Below, piece by piece: positions 9,840-21,819 of a DNA stretch of 64,000 nucleotides (the stretch's first letter is position 1; each line of letters starts with the position of its first letter). The position numbers and the translations under genes are program-made. The stretch lies in the NCBI RefSeq assembly GCF_905171765.1, contig NC_053391.1, forward strand, positions 191,528,559 to 191,592,558, in the 5' to 3' direction. The stretch is from Bufo bufo. Lineage: Eukaryota; Chordata; Amphibia; Anura; Bufonidae. The notes under the pieces are model-generated. The model was not told the origin of the DNA and did not search any database. It saw nothing but the letters and a program-made list of their open reading frames with translations.

Positions 9840-11520
9840 CAACCAATATTAGCAAACTCCAAATAATACAATAAGTGTGACACTAAAGCTCACCAAAAAT
9901 TTAAAGACACACTTATAATGTAACCTAATAGTTTATTTATAGAAAAACATACAACTCAACAAATATAATTACTGATAAAATAGCAGCAAATACCGGAAGT
10001 ACTGTGATAATAGTGGTCCCCCAAAAACAACTATCAAGGTCTACAAAGGACATGCAATGTCACAAAAAAGGGCTGACAAAATATCAGCAATTCATTTCCA
10101 ATTGCAAAAAATCCAAATCCTACTAATGATACCGCACGTCCCAGTGACCTATGGCAAGAAGTAGTAACATACAAGTTAAATCCCAACAACGGCTAATCCT
10201 GAATGGAACATAATAAATATAGCAGCATACAAGATAAGGCAATGCAGTCACAAATGCAATATTGTAGGAAAGACAGATACCAACCAGGGATTCAGAGGGA
10301 CCACCAACCCCGACACGCGTTTCACCTTGCTTCCTCCAAGGGGCGTACCAACCATCCAAACCACATCCTATTTATACCCCCTCTGATTAGGCAAATATCT
10401 CCCATTCCAAATTTAATGTCCCACATCTGAGAGGCAAAGGAGGAGTCTTAGTTCCGGCAATACAATGCCGCACCTAGTCCCAAAAATGACCGCCAAATCC
10501 TGCCAGATTCATTTCGGTCATGTGACACCATGGTCACATGACGAATTAGATCATGCGACTCACTATGTTAGAGTGATCCGCAACAAACCGCCTTATTACT
10601 TATTCATAGAGTGGGCGGATCATTACTTGACTGCCCATCCTCAGTCCTCACTAAGGCCTGAAAGCCAAATATCTCTTACATCAACATTGCGGGATTAAGA
10701 CGTCACATGACAGCATGAGCGCCATATTGGTAAAGGGCAACATGCCCATATTACTATTTAAAAGGATATACATATGTTGAAATGATCAGCTATATTGCAA
10801 GGTATTTTTAGGGGACTGCCTAATAACCATTAAATAAATGTATTATTAATCATGATCCTAGAAATATATGGCAATTACTAATAGTATAAAAGTACATTAG
10901 CCCATAAATCGGCACATAAATAAAAATAAACTCATCTGTAAATAATATGATGATTAGTGAGAAAATAAAAAAGTGCATATAGGTATTAAAATTACATTAA
11001 ATATGTTACATATAATGATAATTAGAATAATGAGTGACATGATAAAAAAGAATTATTAAGCATCATAATTAAATAACAATACACAGTAATGAAATTTATA
11101 ATTACAGGCCACACAATGATGATAAAAATAAAGTGATTGAAAAAAAGTGATTCCAAAAAGTGCAAAGTGCAAGTGCAATGTGACATGCAGTGACTAGTAC
11201 ATTAAAAACCATAGCATATGCCTAACTGAGCAGTATAACACGGTATAAATCATCACAAAAACATTTGCAAGAGCCAGAACCCCAATATTCCCAACAATCC
11301 AAATTTAATATGGACATATGGCAAGGTTGCTCTTCTTTGCCAAAACGCTCCTGACTTGTTGACAATAATGAGAGGACAATGTCACAAAAATACGAAAGGC
11401 AGCCGGAGGTTAATTTCTGAAACATACCAAAAATGGTTAGACTGAAGAGTACAAAAATGTAATAGACATTTAAAACAATAGTAGCATTGTTAAAACCACT
11501 GTTAAAAACATAATAACTGA
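9840..11520. other. Non-coding insertion-like block carrying a hammerhead-like motif
   Basis: No coding frame. It separates the two hAT-like fragments and carries a minus-strand hammerhead-like core at 10308-10343. It may be a non-autonomous Penelope-related copy, but I could not define its ends. Confidence 0.35.
10308..10343 (-). ncRNA. Degenerate hammerhead ribozyme-like motif
   Basis: Minus strand: CCCC, TTGGAGGA in place of CTGANGA, a 4-bp-scale stem II, GAAAC, tetraloop GCGT, cleavage-type triplet GTC, then GGGG pairing with the CCCC. The 3' half (GAAAC-GCGT-GTC) is the canonical two-base-pair stem III of Penelope-type hammerheads. The 5' core has changed, so it is probably inactive. 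Confidence 0.45.
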
Positions 11521-11817
11521 ACTTTTACATTAGGCTCCGGCCCGGGACAGAGGACCAACCCCCAAGCACCGCCAATACACCGGAAAAAAATAATAATTGT
11601 GTATCGGCGGTGCTTGGGGGTGGTCCAGGAGACTGCCTTATAGCTGTTGGGGCCCACACAAAGAAAGTCCCATGGAGGAAGAAGTGGACGAGGAGCAGCA
11701 GGACGAGGAGAAGTTGCCTATACAGGAGGAAAAAGCTGCTGCTGATGAAAATGACACCAAACCAATAATCTCACTGGGGGAGGGGGGGTAGAGCCGGAAA
11801 GAAATGGGTCCGTAGGC

Positions 11818-12378
11818 ATGCTGGCGAGAATGGCTAGCTGTATGCTTGCTTGCTTACATAATGACAGACGTATCCTTACTATCAAGCAATCTGATGATTA
11901 CTGGATAGCTATGCTTTTAGACCCTTTCTATCAAAGCAAAATGGGGGAATGTTTTCCTGTCACCAAAACGGAAACCAAATTTCTTTATTACCAGTGTGCG
12001 CAGCTTGCTGCAGCATTAACCAGTTTAGCATCATTAACATGATGGAGGAATTTTTTCATGTGCTACTTGTACGCCAGACTGGCAGAAATCAGAAAACGGA
12101 GACGTACTGCCTGAACATCCAGGTTCAGTCTTACCTGGAACTGTGGCCTTTTTCCAGCGTATACATTGTTCTTTGACCCCATAGAGTTCTGAGCAGCCAG
12201 ACTGGAACAATGGCTGGAAGTAGCCAAGTATGCTCTCTCTCTGTACTGTCTTGTCCAGCCTCCAGTGTCATCTCAAAGAGGGTTTTCTGCTAAACAGATG
12301 GTGTCACACACAAATGGACAAAATTGTCTTCTGCAGTTGAAACCTCCCCTAGTGTATAAAACATCACTTTCGTCAAAA
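11818..12378 (+). pseudogene. hAT transposase C-terminal fragment
   Basis: Frame MLARMASCMLACL ... DDYWIAMLLDPFYQSKMGEC resembles the segment before the hAT dimerisation region. In another frame near 12210-12350, WLEVAKYALSLY and PPVSSQRGFSAKQMVSH match the hAT C-terminal pattern (P-x-SS-x-R-x-FS). Several frameshifts and stops. Assignment is by pattern only. Confidence 0.45.
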
Positions 12379-12409
12379 TGAACAAGACATCACCATCATG
12401 CCACTGCCT

Positions 12410-12665
12410 GCCTGCTAGCCATCATGTTCCGTACTGTTTCACTGCTCCCGCCATCATGCCACTGTTACTGTCCGCCTACCAACCATCATGTCCGATACCG
12501 TATGGCAGCTGCCGCCATCATGCCACTGACGCTGTCTGTTTGCTTACCATCATGTTCCATAACGTATGGTTGCTGCTGACATCGTGCAACTGCTGATGTC
12601 TGCCTGCTTACCATCATGTTCAATACTGTATAGCTGCTGCTGCCGCCACCACAGCTGCTAATACC
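12410..12665. repeat. 64 bp tandem repeat, four units
   Basis: Units begin at 12410, 12474, 12538 and 12602, each near GCCTGCTTACCATCATGTTC, with a constant 64 bp period. Units differ by several substitutions but no length change until the last. Rich in CTG/GCC/CAT triplets. Confidence 0.85.
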
Positions 12666-12669
12666 TGCT

Positions 12670-14040
12670 GCTTATCCCCGTACTGCCACGTCCATTACCT
12701 TTACTGCCACTATCATCACAACTATCACTAATACTACTACTCCAACACAGCCTCACTCATACAGTATCTACTTGCTGCCATTTCTGTTGCATGCTGTGCT
12801 GCAATTGCTGGCGCTACTATTGTTGCCACTATTTACCCCTACATACCTTACCCTTTCCACATCTACACTGCTGCTGCTCCCAAATAAGAGGGGGTATTTT
12901 TTCAGGCTTGTTCGACTTCAGAAAAAGCAGCTTTATATGTTTATAAACAGGCATCTGCCCCCAATTAGGCATAAATTTTGGACGCTTGGTACCAACAAGC
13001 CACAGTTTTTTTTTTTCCAATAAAACCAGTTGTGTTCAAACACCATCTTCACTCAATGAGTGACACATTTTGGAAGGTTTCTAATATGAAAAACAACGGT
13101 GCAGTGTTTTTAAACATGCTGTCTGTTAAAACTGTCAACCATGCATTTACCTCCCATTGCTATAAATTTGCTATTGCTGTGAACTTAAAAGTAAGGAGTA
13201 GAAGAGAAAGACCTAAAAAATAAAGAGATATAATAAACAGATACTGCATATATAAATTTTTTTCATGCCATTTGAGCATATGTGATTAGTGTAGAATCGA
13301 TTTTTGATGAAAAATTTGACAAATCTGATATGAAACGAATTTCAAGAAGTTCGCTCATCTCTAATCTGTATATCGCTAAATAACTTACCACCACTACACA
13401 GTAGAAGGATTCACCCACGTCACCACTTTCACTGCTGTTCATTGATAGATCCTGTTTGTGCATAACCTAAACAGCAAATAAACATGTTCAGCGCAAGCAC
13501 ATTAGAACATCCATCCAAGGAAAGCAAAAGAATGCTGTGGCGCGGGTGAATCATGTCACTGCTGCCATTTTGTGCCCTATGGAGGCAGGGGCGGAAGACA
13601 TTTCGAGTTTAAACAGCTCACTGATTGGGACCTGGAAGCCTTCTGCTGAGTGGCAGGTTAAGTTATGGTTGGATCAAGGCCTACTGGAAAATATTTTTAC
13701 AAATTGGTCAACCTTTTTAAGAACAGGGGCAGACATAGAGGGCAAAAACAGTATATAGGCCCCTTGCTCTCCAATAGCTCATCATATAAAACCTCCTCTG
13801 TGTATTTCTAATAATTCTCCAGTAACTTAGAGCCATAAAATTGAATATCTCATGAACAGAATTTTTTATATAGTAAAGTTTGTATTGTCACACCAAATCC
13901 CACCAACTACTGGGCCACTGTGGACTGGACGACAATCTAATACTTATGTACGGGCACCTTGAATTTCAATGCCTGATCCCTTTGTTCTCATGGAGACAAG
14001 CCACTGCCAGAGGCTTTCTCCTCTCTCCCCATTGAAAACA
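12670..14040. other. No recognised gene
   Basis: Triplet-rich start, poly-T near 13006, and a 73-codon frame at 13537-13758 that resembles nothing I know. I see no element ends. Confidence 0.4.
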
Positions 14041-14044
14041 CTTA

Positions 14045-14953
14045 GGCCTCTTTCACACTGGCGTTGCGGGAACATGCACAATTTTTCCGCGCGAGTGCAA
14101 GACATTGTAATGCGTTTTGCACGCGCGTGAGAAAAATCGGCATGTTTGGTACCCAAACCCGAACGGGCTTGGGGTCGGTGTTCTGTAGATTGTATTATTT
14201 TCCCTTATAACATGGTTATAAGGGAAAATAATAGCATTCTGAATACAGAATGCATAGTAAAATAGCGCTGGAGGGGTTAAAAAAAATATTTAAAAAATTT
14301 AACTCACCTTAATCCACTTGTTTGCGCAGCCTGGCATCTCTTCTGTCTTCATCTTAGCTGTGTGCAGGAAAAGGACCTGTGGTGACGTCACTCCGGTCAT
14401 CACATGGTCTATCACATGATCTTTTACCATGGTGATGGATCATGTGATGACCGGAGTGACGTTACCACAGGTTCTTTTCCTGCACACAGCTAAGAAGAAG
14501 ACAGAAGAGAAGCCGGGCTGCGCGAGATAGTGGATTAAGGTAAGTTAAATTTTTTTTTTTTTAAATTTAACCCCTCCAGCGCTATTTTACTATGCATTCT
14601 GTATTTAGAATGCTATTATTCTCCCTTATAACCATGTTATAAGGGAAAATAATAATGATCGGGTCTCCATCCCGATCGTCTCCTAGCAACCGTGCGTGAA
14701 AATCGCACCGCATCCGCACTTGCTTGCGATTTTCACGTAGCCCCATTCACTTCTATGGGGCCTGCGTTGCGTGAAAAACGCACAAAATAGAGCTTGCTGC
14801 GATTTTCACGCAACGCACAAGTGATGCGTAAAAAAAATCACCGCTCATGTGAACAACCCTATAGAAGTGAATGGGTCCTGATTCAGTGCGGGTGCAATGC
14901 GTTCACCTCATGCATTGCACCCGCGCGGAAAACTAGCCCGTGTGAAAGGGGCC
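14045..14953. mobile_element. MITE, TTA-flanked, long internal inverted repeat (family 1, copy a)
   Basis: Flanked by TTA (14042-14044 and 14954-14956). Ends are GGCCTCTTTCACAC and GTGTGAAAGGGGCC. The middle holds a large palindrome around the words GTCACTCCGGTCATCACATG and CATGTGATGACCGGAGTGAC (about 14375-14470). The TTA/TAA duplication fits PIF/Harbinger. Related copies lie at 24848-25809, 37604-38250 and 39419-40357. Confidence 0.85.
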
Positions 14954-15033
14954 TTACTGTTAAGTATGTGTATGCAGGAGTAGAGAGAGATAGCTACTGG
15001 TCAACAGCTATTGAAGGTATATGGTATATTTAG

Positions 15034-15072
<39 letters not shown>
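15034..15072. repeat. (TG)n microsatellite
   Basis: Uninterrupted TG dinucleotides over about 39 bp. Confidence 0.95.
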
Positions 15073-15074
<2 letters not shown>

Positions 15075-15171
15075 GGTTGGGTTCAAACCTGTGTTTTATT
15101 ACATTATATTTAATAGATGGCTCCATGTTTTTCAAAATATTTTTCAAACTATAAGATGCACCCCAGGTTTA

Positions 15172-15460
15172 GGCTCCATTCACACGTCCGCAATTTCGTT
15201 CCACATTTTGCAGAACGGAATTGCGGACCCATTCATTCCTATGGGGCAGCACGATGTGCTGCCCGGACACGGAATTGCGGGTCCGCACTTCCGTTTCGCA
15301 AAAAAATAGAACATGTCCTATTCTTGTCCGCAATTGCGGACAAGAACAGGCATATTCTATTAGTGCCGGCAATGTGCGGTCCGCAAAATGCGGAATGCAC
15401 ATTGCCGCTGTCCGTGTTTTGCGGATCCGCAAAACACGTTGCGGACGTGTGAATGGAGCC
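15172..15460. mobile_element. Short MITE, TTA-flanked (family 3)
   Basis: Perfect 22 bp inverted ends beginning GGCTCCATTCACACGTCCGC, flanked by TTA at 15169-15171 and 15461-15463. No coding capacity. Harbinger-type by its duplication. Confidence 0.88.
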
Positions 15461-16342
15461 TTACACACAAAAAAAAATAAAAAATCTACTTATTCAACCT
15501 TCCCTGGTAGTTTAATGAAGTGGAGAGGTAAATAGTTTTGGTCAGCTACTGTTAACTTCAGTGTGTAATCTGCTGACCATTGTAACAAACATAAATGGAG
15601 TATGTGGTCACCTCATTAAATGTACCTATCCGAGTACATTTGTCTCCTGTCATTGCTCTGTAGCGTCCCAATATGCTTGTTCTACTAGATATTTTTTTTT
15701 TTTTTTAGGTATTTTTTGTACTCTCCATGATCATGGCATTATACAAACACACACACAGCTCTCCAGGACACACATTATAAACACAACTCTGTAGTACGCA
15801 CATTAAACACGCACATAGCTTTGTGTACACACATTATATACACACACAGTAGTGCACTATGCATATTACAGACACACACAGCTTTGTAGCACACACATTA
15901 TACATACACAAAAATTATATATACACACACACACATAAACAAAGCTCTGCTGCATACACACCTGACAAACACATCTTTGCTACACAGATGACATACACAC
16001 AGCTCTGTTGCGTACACACCTGAAAACACAGCTCCCCTCCATGTGCTGAACAATCATTTTGATCACAGAGATCAGTGTCAGGCAGGAGAGAGAAATGATT
16101 CAACAAAGCGCTGTATGAGCGCCCTGTCGGATCATCAAGGAAGCAGTCAGGTGGGATCTAGCAGTGCTGGACCACTCTTAATGCGGACTTCAAGATGCAG
16201 GCCCTTTTTAAAAAAAAATTGCAAAAAAAATTTCCCAAAAATACGGTAACCAAGTATTAATTATAATACTATATTACAAATCTTGTGAGCATTTCAAAAA
16301 TACATTCCAACATATTTTTTTTTATTTCTACAGACTACAGAG

Positions 16343-16431
16343 ATGTTCCTGTCTCAGAAATCCCTGCAGCTGATGACTTTCCTAGGAATTGTCTCCTTTG
16401 CGTATCTACTTGCCTCTGAGAACATAGAAAA
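16343..16431 (+). CDS. PTH-family hormone gene: signal-peptide exon
   Basis: An acceptor (poly-T then TTTCTACAG, ending 16333) is followed by ACTACAGAG and ATG at 16343. The frame encodes MFLSQKSLQLMTFLGIVSFA, then YLLASENIE: a basic start, a hydrophobic core and a small-residue cleavage region, i.e. a secretion signal with a short propeptide. The exon ends AA before GTACTG (donor), leaving two bases of a codon. Both downstream hormone exons begin with A, so the join gives Lys (ENIEK-ERSVAE). Joined to the 27939 exon the precursor is 116 residues; joined to the 24581 exon it is 78. PTH precursors are about 115 residues (family knowledge). The acceptor before the ATG implies an upstream untranslated exon, which I did not find. 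Confidence 0.75.
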
Positions 16432-16548
16432 GTACTGTCTTTCTTGTAATTTACATGCAGATTTACTAAGCTAAATGCGCAAGTTTTCTGGCTCGATTTT
16501 CACCATCATACTGGCATACTTGTTTTCCACCACAATTATGTGTTGTAT

Positions 16549-16735
16549 GCCTCATTCACACAGTCAGTGTTCGGTCAGTGATTTCGAGCAAAAACCAGGT
16601 GCGGCTCTAAAATACAGAAAAGGTGCAGATCTTTCCCTTATTCTTATACCATATGTCTGTGTAGTCTCCACTTCTGGTTTTGGCTCAAAATCACTGATGG
16701 AAAACACTGACCAAACACTGATGTGTGAATAAGGT
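16549..16735. mobile_element. Short palindromic MITE (family 4, copy a)
   Basis: Ends GCCTCATTCACAC and GTGTGAATAAGGT, with arms containing CAGTCAGTGTTCGGTCAGTG and its near-complement. Same family as 53218-53414. It lies just downstream of the PTH-like signal exon and abuts the left end of the Harbinger element. Confidence 0.7.
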
Positions 16736-17148
16736 CTCATGCACATGACCGTAGTTTGTTTCCGCGTCCGTTTCATTTTTTTTTTGCGGATAGGATGCGG
16801 ACCCATTCATTTCAATGGGGCCGCAAAAGATGCGGAAAGCACTGTGTGCTGTCTACATCCGTTGCTCCGTTAAGTGATCCGCAAAAAAAAATAACCTGTC
16901 CTATTCTTGTCCGCAAAAAACGGTTTGCGGACCCATTCAAGTCAATGGGTCTGTAAAAACAGCGAATGCACAACGGAAGCCATCCGTAGGTCATCCGCAT
17001 TTTTTGCGGATCCGTTGCCAAGCAACCTGGATCCAAGACCTTTGACATAAAAAAAAAAGGTACAGGAAGTTCAAACTCAGAGTTTGGTGAGTGATAGGCA
17101 CCTGCCACAGTTTGGCTTGTGCTTTTGGCTGTCTGCAAATATCACAAG

Positions 17149-19862
17149 ATGCCACGTTGGAATGTGGACAAATTAATTAGGTTGGTGCAGGAACGTCCCG
17201 AGATTTGGTGCAGCCGCAACAATATCTACCACGATCGGGTGAGGAAGGATGCATCGTAGGAGCAAGTGGCCCGTCAAATCAGACCTTCTGAATGGAATAA
17301 AGTAGATAGCAGAGGTCGGGATGATTTAGGTAAGTGCAAGCTATGTCATTGTTGTGTCCTGCCCCTGTGTTGTCCCTAATTATTTTACAACTACTATATT
17401 CATGTCATAATCATGTTCCTTTTGTGGCCAGCGTTAATTATGAACTGGCCTGTGCCTATTTTGATCCTTCCAATTTATTCAAACACCACCATGTTTTAAT
17501 GGATGTCCTGACTTTAGCTACAGCACACATTAGTAATGTCTACCCAGCATGAGCACTTTATAGTTTTGGTCACATATGGCCCTGTTGTAATTGTTATTCC
17601 AACATCTGTCTCCTTTCCACATAAAGTATTATTTGTAAAAGGCCTAGAACAAATAATCTCCTCCTTTATGCAATTATTGTACCTTGGATCCTCTGCTTCA
17701 CATGAGTACCACAAAGTACTGTCCGACATTGGTCTGCTGTGTAATTATGTTTTCGTTGGATGCTCATGTACGTTTTTAAACACTGCAGATACCCAGACCT
17801 GGCCTACTCTACCATGTGCTGTGCATTCTCACCTTTTAGCATTGCTTCAATATGTTTATTGGTTTGGTTTTATATGTTAATGTTATTTTTTTACAGTTTT
17901 TTGTTATAATTGATGAAATTATTAATTTTTATGCCATGTTTGATGTTTTCACAGTCAAGAAGACAAAGACCCGGTGGAACAGCTGCCGGGACCAGTTTAG
18001 GCGGGAGCTCACAGAAAAGGGCCGCAGTGGGTCTGGTGGTCTCCATAAAAGGCCTTATATGTACACTGAGCAGTTGCAGTTTCTCCGCCCTGTCATGGAC
18101 TTGAGGCCGTAAGTTTTTTGTAAACATAAAATACTGTTTGTAGCGGTATATGTCATTGGCCAGTAACATAATATAGCAGACCTTTCTTCCGGGTTTGGTG
18201 TGCAATATATGATGGCGGTGGCCAATTACAAATGTTTTATTTTAGTCACCAGATGCATAGTTCTCCCCTTTTGTAGGTGCTTTTTCATAATCAGGGTGAC
18301 CGATTGTTGTCACTCCAGAAGGTTATTTAGCACAGAATCGTGTTGACACATTTTGGTTAGTTATTTTTCAAAGGTGTGGCTTTTAAGGCAGTTGAAGGGG
18401 ACATTCGCTTGATGTGTGTCCAAGTTGGCATAAACACATGCTAGTTTAAATAAGTGTTTTTGTGTGTTTACCGCCTTTTACCTATTTGTAATATTGTACT
18501 CTAACTCGCATGAGCAAAAAAAAAATATTAAATTGTAGATATGCTATGTCAAGCAATGCGAATCTACCTCTCCGTTTATATAGACCAGGGATGCTCACCC
18601 TGCGGCCCTCCAGCTGTTTGAAAAGTACAACTCTCACTATGACCATCTGTAGGCTTATAGATATGGGCTGTCTGAGAATGATGGGAGTTGGAGTTTTGCA
18701 ATAGCTGGAGGGCCGCAGGTTGAGCAGAGCAGATATCCAAGGTCAGAATATCAGCACTTGGTTAGCTGCGGAATGTGTGTGAATGTTTTGGTGCTGGACA
18801 GTTCAAAACAACCAGCTATTTGTAATGATTTTTTTTGCCTATAACAAAGCAACAGTCCTTCAAAGGTTGGATTATGTAATGTGTCCTTAAATGTTTATGG
18901 AAAACCTGAAGATTTTAGAAACTTATGTGATCTATCTCGGCTCACCTTATTGTAGACATACAGCACTATGTTTCATATAATGCTTTTGGTGTTTTGTAAT
19001 GTAATTTTGCCATAAGGTAATGTGTTTTCATGTCATTTATCAATACAGTACTGTGGACAGTCTGGATGACCCCGAGCATTCTAACTTGGGAGGGGCGGAA
19101 ACGCCTGCAGTATTTTCACCAGCCTCCTCTCCTGCACCAACACTGGCTGAGGAGCAACTACAACAGCCAAGAGAACCTGCTGCCATTTCCAAAGGGAGCC
19201 CACAAGCAACACACCAGCCTCAGGCCAGGCGAAGAAGGAGGAATGTCCGTCAGTCTGCCTCTGGGCAAGATACTCGGGAAATGATAGATTCCCGTGTAAT
19301 CGAGTTCCGTGCCCAGAGGAGGAGTGACGGACAAGAGGAATCTGTTTTGAGGGGACTGGCACCATTACTCTGCCAGGTCCCTATGGAGAGGCATAATATG
19401 TGTGTAGCCTCATTAGTTGTGATTGAGATGTATGCCTCCCACGACCAGGGAGACACTCACACATTGATGATCTACGGCGTCAATTAATGATGCCACCCTC
19501 TCATCAGCCCACCATGTACCCGCCTCCTCAACAGCCACCCCAAGGGCCACCTTTCCACGGCCAAAAACCCTGCAGGTTCCCAGACCCCAACCCCCTCCTT
19601 TGCCAGCAGAGTAATCAGGGCAGTTACTGTACATGGGCCCCACATCCTGCCTAGGTCCGGCCGGGATACGCCACATGGGCCCCAGATCCTGCACAGGTTC
19701 ACCCTGCCTCCTCATATGGGCCAGATCCTTCCCAGGTTTGCCCTGCCTCCTCATATGGGCCAGATCCTTCCCAGGTTCGCCCTGCCTCCTAATATGGGCC
19801 AAATCCTTCCCAGGTTCGCCCTGCCTCCTAATATGGGCCAAATCCTTCCCGGTTTGCCCTGC
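17149..19862 (+). pseudogene. Harbinger MADF-domain accessory gene, three exons, broken
   Basis: Exon 1 (17149-17329) encodes MPRWNVDKLIRLVQERPEIW and ends at a GTAAGT donor. Exon 2 (17955-18108) encodes VKKTKTRWNSCRDQFRREL between CAG and GTAAG. Exon 3 starts at 19049 (TVDSLDDPEHSNLGG). Phases agree across both joins. Together they form a MADF domain, a DNA-binding module that in Harbinger elements works with the transposase, followed by a Pro/Gln-rich tail. Breaks: an in-frame TAG in exon 1 (about 17257, probably from a Trp codon) and a frameshift near 19460 before the MMPPSHQPTMYPPPQQPPQ tail. The tail continues into a 39 bp coding repeat. Confidence 0.8.
18588..18733. mobile_element. Short palindromic MITE in MADF intron 2
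   Basis: CTGCGGCCCTCCAGCTGTT at the left and AATAGCTGGAGGGCCGCAG at the right form inverted arms around about 90 bp. No coding capacity. Confidence 0.6.
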
Positions 19863-20010
19863 CTCCTCATATAAGCCAGATCCTACCCAGGTTTGCCCTG
19901 CCTCCTCCTATGGGCAAGATCCTTGCCAGGTTCGCCCTGCCTCCTCATCTGGGCCTGATCCTGGCTAAGTCTGCCCAGGTTCTTCATCTGGCCCTGATTC
20001 TGGCCAGGTC
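19628..20010 (+). repeat. 39 bp tandem repeat in the MADF gene's 3' part
   Basis: About nine units of roughly TGCCCTGCCTCCTCATATGG GCCAGATCCTTCCCAGGTT. Because 39 is a multiple of three, one frame reads LPPHMGQILPRFA per unit and would extend the Pro-rich tail. The antisense strand also stays open by periodicity alone. Confidence 0.85.
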
Positions 20011-20494
20011 TGCCAGTTTCTTCATATGGCCAAGGCTCCTTCACAAGAGACCTTTTTTGAGTTATAATTGTGTATTTTTTATTTATTTATTGTTATTTGT
20101 ATTTTGTCGAGACAGGGATTGTCTTTGTATTTTGTTTGGGGGGGCAAGGGTTTCAGTAAAAACTTGATTGCAAAAATCACTTGGCTTCAGTAATTTATTG
20201 TGAGACAAATTACATTAAACAGGTAAACACATTTCAACATAACATAGACACACACAATACTCCTAGTACTATCACTTTAATTATCCAATCTTTAAATGAG
20301 GTATTAGAAGGTTTTTGGAACCATATATCAACTAGATTATTTTTGTTTAAAACAGTCGACTTTAAAAAGCATCTTTATTAATTATACTCAACGTCAATCT
20401 TTTTATGGCCCAAAACCTCAGCCCGCAAGACCACGTCAAGGGTCCTCATTCTCTTGTGAGTCCCTACACTCAACTACAACATAAATTTCATAAT

Positions 20495-21433
20495 CTATCT
20501 AAAAAAAAAACTAACGAGAACAGAATAAATTAAACACTGCCACGAATAGCGTCCATCTGCAATGGCAAGGACCCCCTCTGGGCTGAAAAAGTAGTCTGCA
20601 TAGAGTTCCCGAACTGCAATGCCTGAGGTCCCAGGTCGTCTATGCAGGGTCCTATCCAAACCCAAAACTGCTGACGTAGGAAATTCTTCCATGTCAACAG
20701 AAGAGGAAGCCTTGTGAATCCTGGTGAAGTTGTGTAGAACAACACAAGCTTGAATCACCAGGGTAGCATTCTCCAGATCCATTTGTATGGATGACAAAAA
20801 CACCCTCCACTTGCTAAAGAGTATTCCGAAAGCGCACTCAACATACCGACGAGCACGAGTCAACTGGTAGTTGAAAATACGCCTCCTGACATCCAAACTA
20901 CGCTTTGGGAATGGCCGCATAACATGGGTAGTCAATGCAAACCCTTCATCCACCACGATCACAAATGGAGCCGGGGGACCTGCATATCCGGGCAGTCTTC
21001 TGGACTCGGGCAGGGCAAGCTGGTTGGCATGAAGCCGCTCACCCATTCTAGAAGCACTAAAGACGCGAGCATCTGCAGTGCTTCCATAGGCCTGATATCA
21101 AGCATTATAAACCGGTAGTTACTGTCAGCAACAGACATAAGCACTACCGAAAAATATTGCTAATAATTGAAGAATCGGGTCCCTGAGTGAGGAGGCTTCT
21201 TCACACGAATGTGCTTGCCATTTATTGCCCCGATGCAGTTTGGAAACTGTGCAGCAAGATTAAAGCCCTCAGCGATTTGAACCCAATCGTCCGCCTTGGA
21301 CTGTGGTATCACTGTCTCTCGGAGTTGATGCCAGATGACATGGCAAGTGTAACGCACAATCAGAAAAATCGTCGAGGTTCCCAAAAGAAACTCAAAATGC
21401 AGGGATGCAAATGAGTTCCCAGTTGGCAGGAAT
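20495..21433 (-). pseudogene. Harbinger-type DDE transposase (HARBI1-like), broken
   Basis: Minus strand, with a likely acceptor (TTTGTCAACAG) just upstream of the exon at 21433. Reads FLPTGNSFASLHFEF, then PNCIGAINGKHIRVKKPPHS, then after a stop and a frameshift YGSTADARVFSASRMGERL, VIVVDEGFALTTHVMRPFP and ARRYVECAFGILFSKWRVF. These are the DDE_Tnp_4 blocks. The first catalytic Asp (usual AIDG) is Asn here. A TAG replaces a codon after FFNY, and a base is missing near 21095. The 5' exon was not found. It cannot be active. Confidence 0.85.
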
Positions 21434-21819
21434 CTGTTGACAAAAACAAAAAGGTGACATCATTAATTTGCAAAAAAATTGTCACATCATGAACATGGTT
21501 CATATAATGGTTGTTAGTAGACATATGTTACACATTCTATGTCCATTTTGTATACTATCATTTTATCCACAAAATTGTTTAACATCAGCAAAATACTTTC
21601 AACTATTGGGGTGTGGGCCCAACTCCTACAAGCTATGTTACGCCTACTGTGGTCACGCCATTTCCATGCTGAATGTATGGAAAATGAAGAATGATGTGAC
21701 CATTCGGCAGGATGATGGCGTTGGCATACACCAAACTTAAAAGCTATAAATACAGGACAACCATTCATCTTTGCATGTTATTTGTCTGGGAATAATAAAT
21801 AAAGGAAATAGACAATGAC

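Larger units (their letters stand above)
16733..21433. mobile_element. Decayed Harbinger element (MADF gene plus DDE transposase)
   Basis: The two hallmark genes lie tail to tail: a MADF/Myb-like accessory gene on + and a Harbinger transposase on -. The left end may be at 16733, where GGTCTCATGCACATGACCGT follows TAA; the same terminal word bounds the MITE at 26353-26750. No matching right end was found, so the right limit is only the last transposase exon seen. It lies inside the PTH-like intron. Confidence 0.6.

Noticed and set aside
13537..13758. 73-codon frame MARVNHVTAAILCPMEAG
   Set aside because: No recognisable family, no neighbouring signals, and a length expected by chance.
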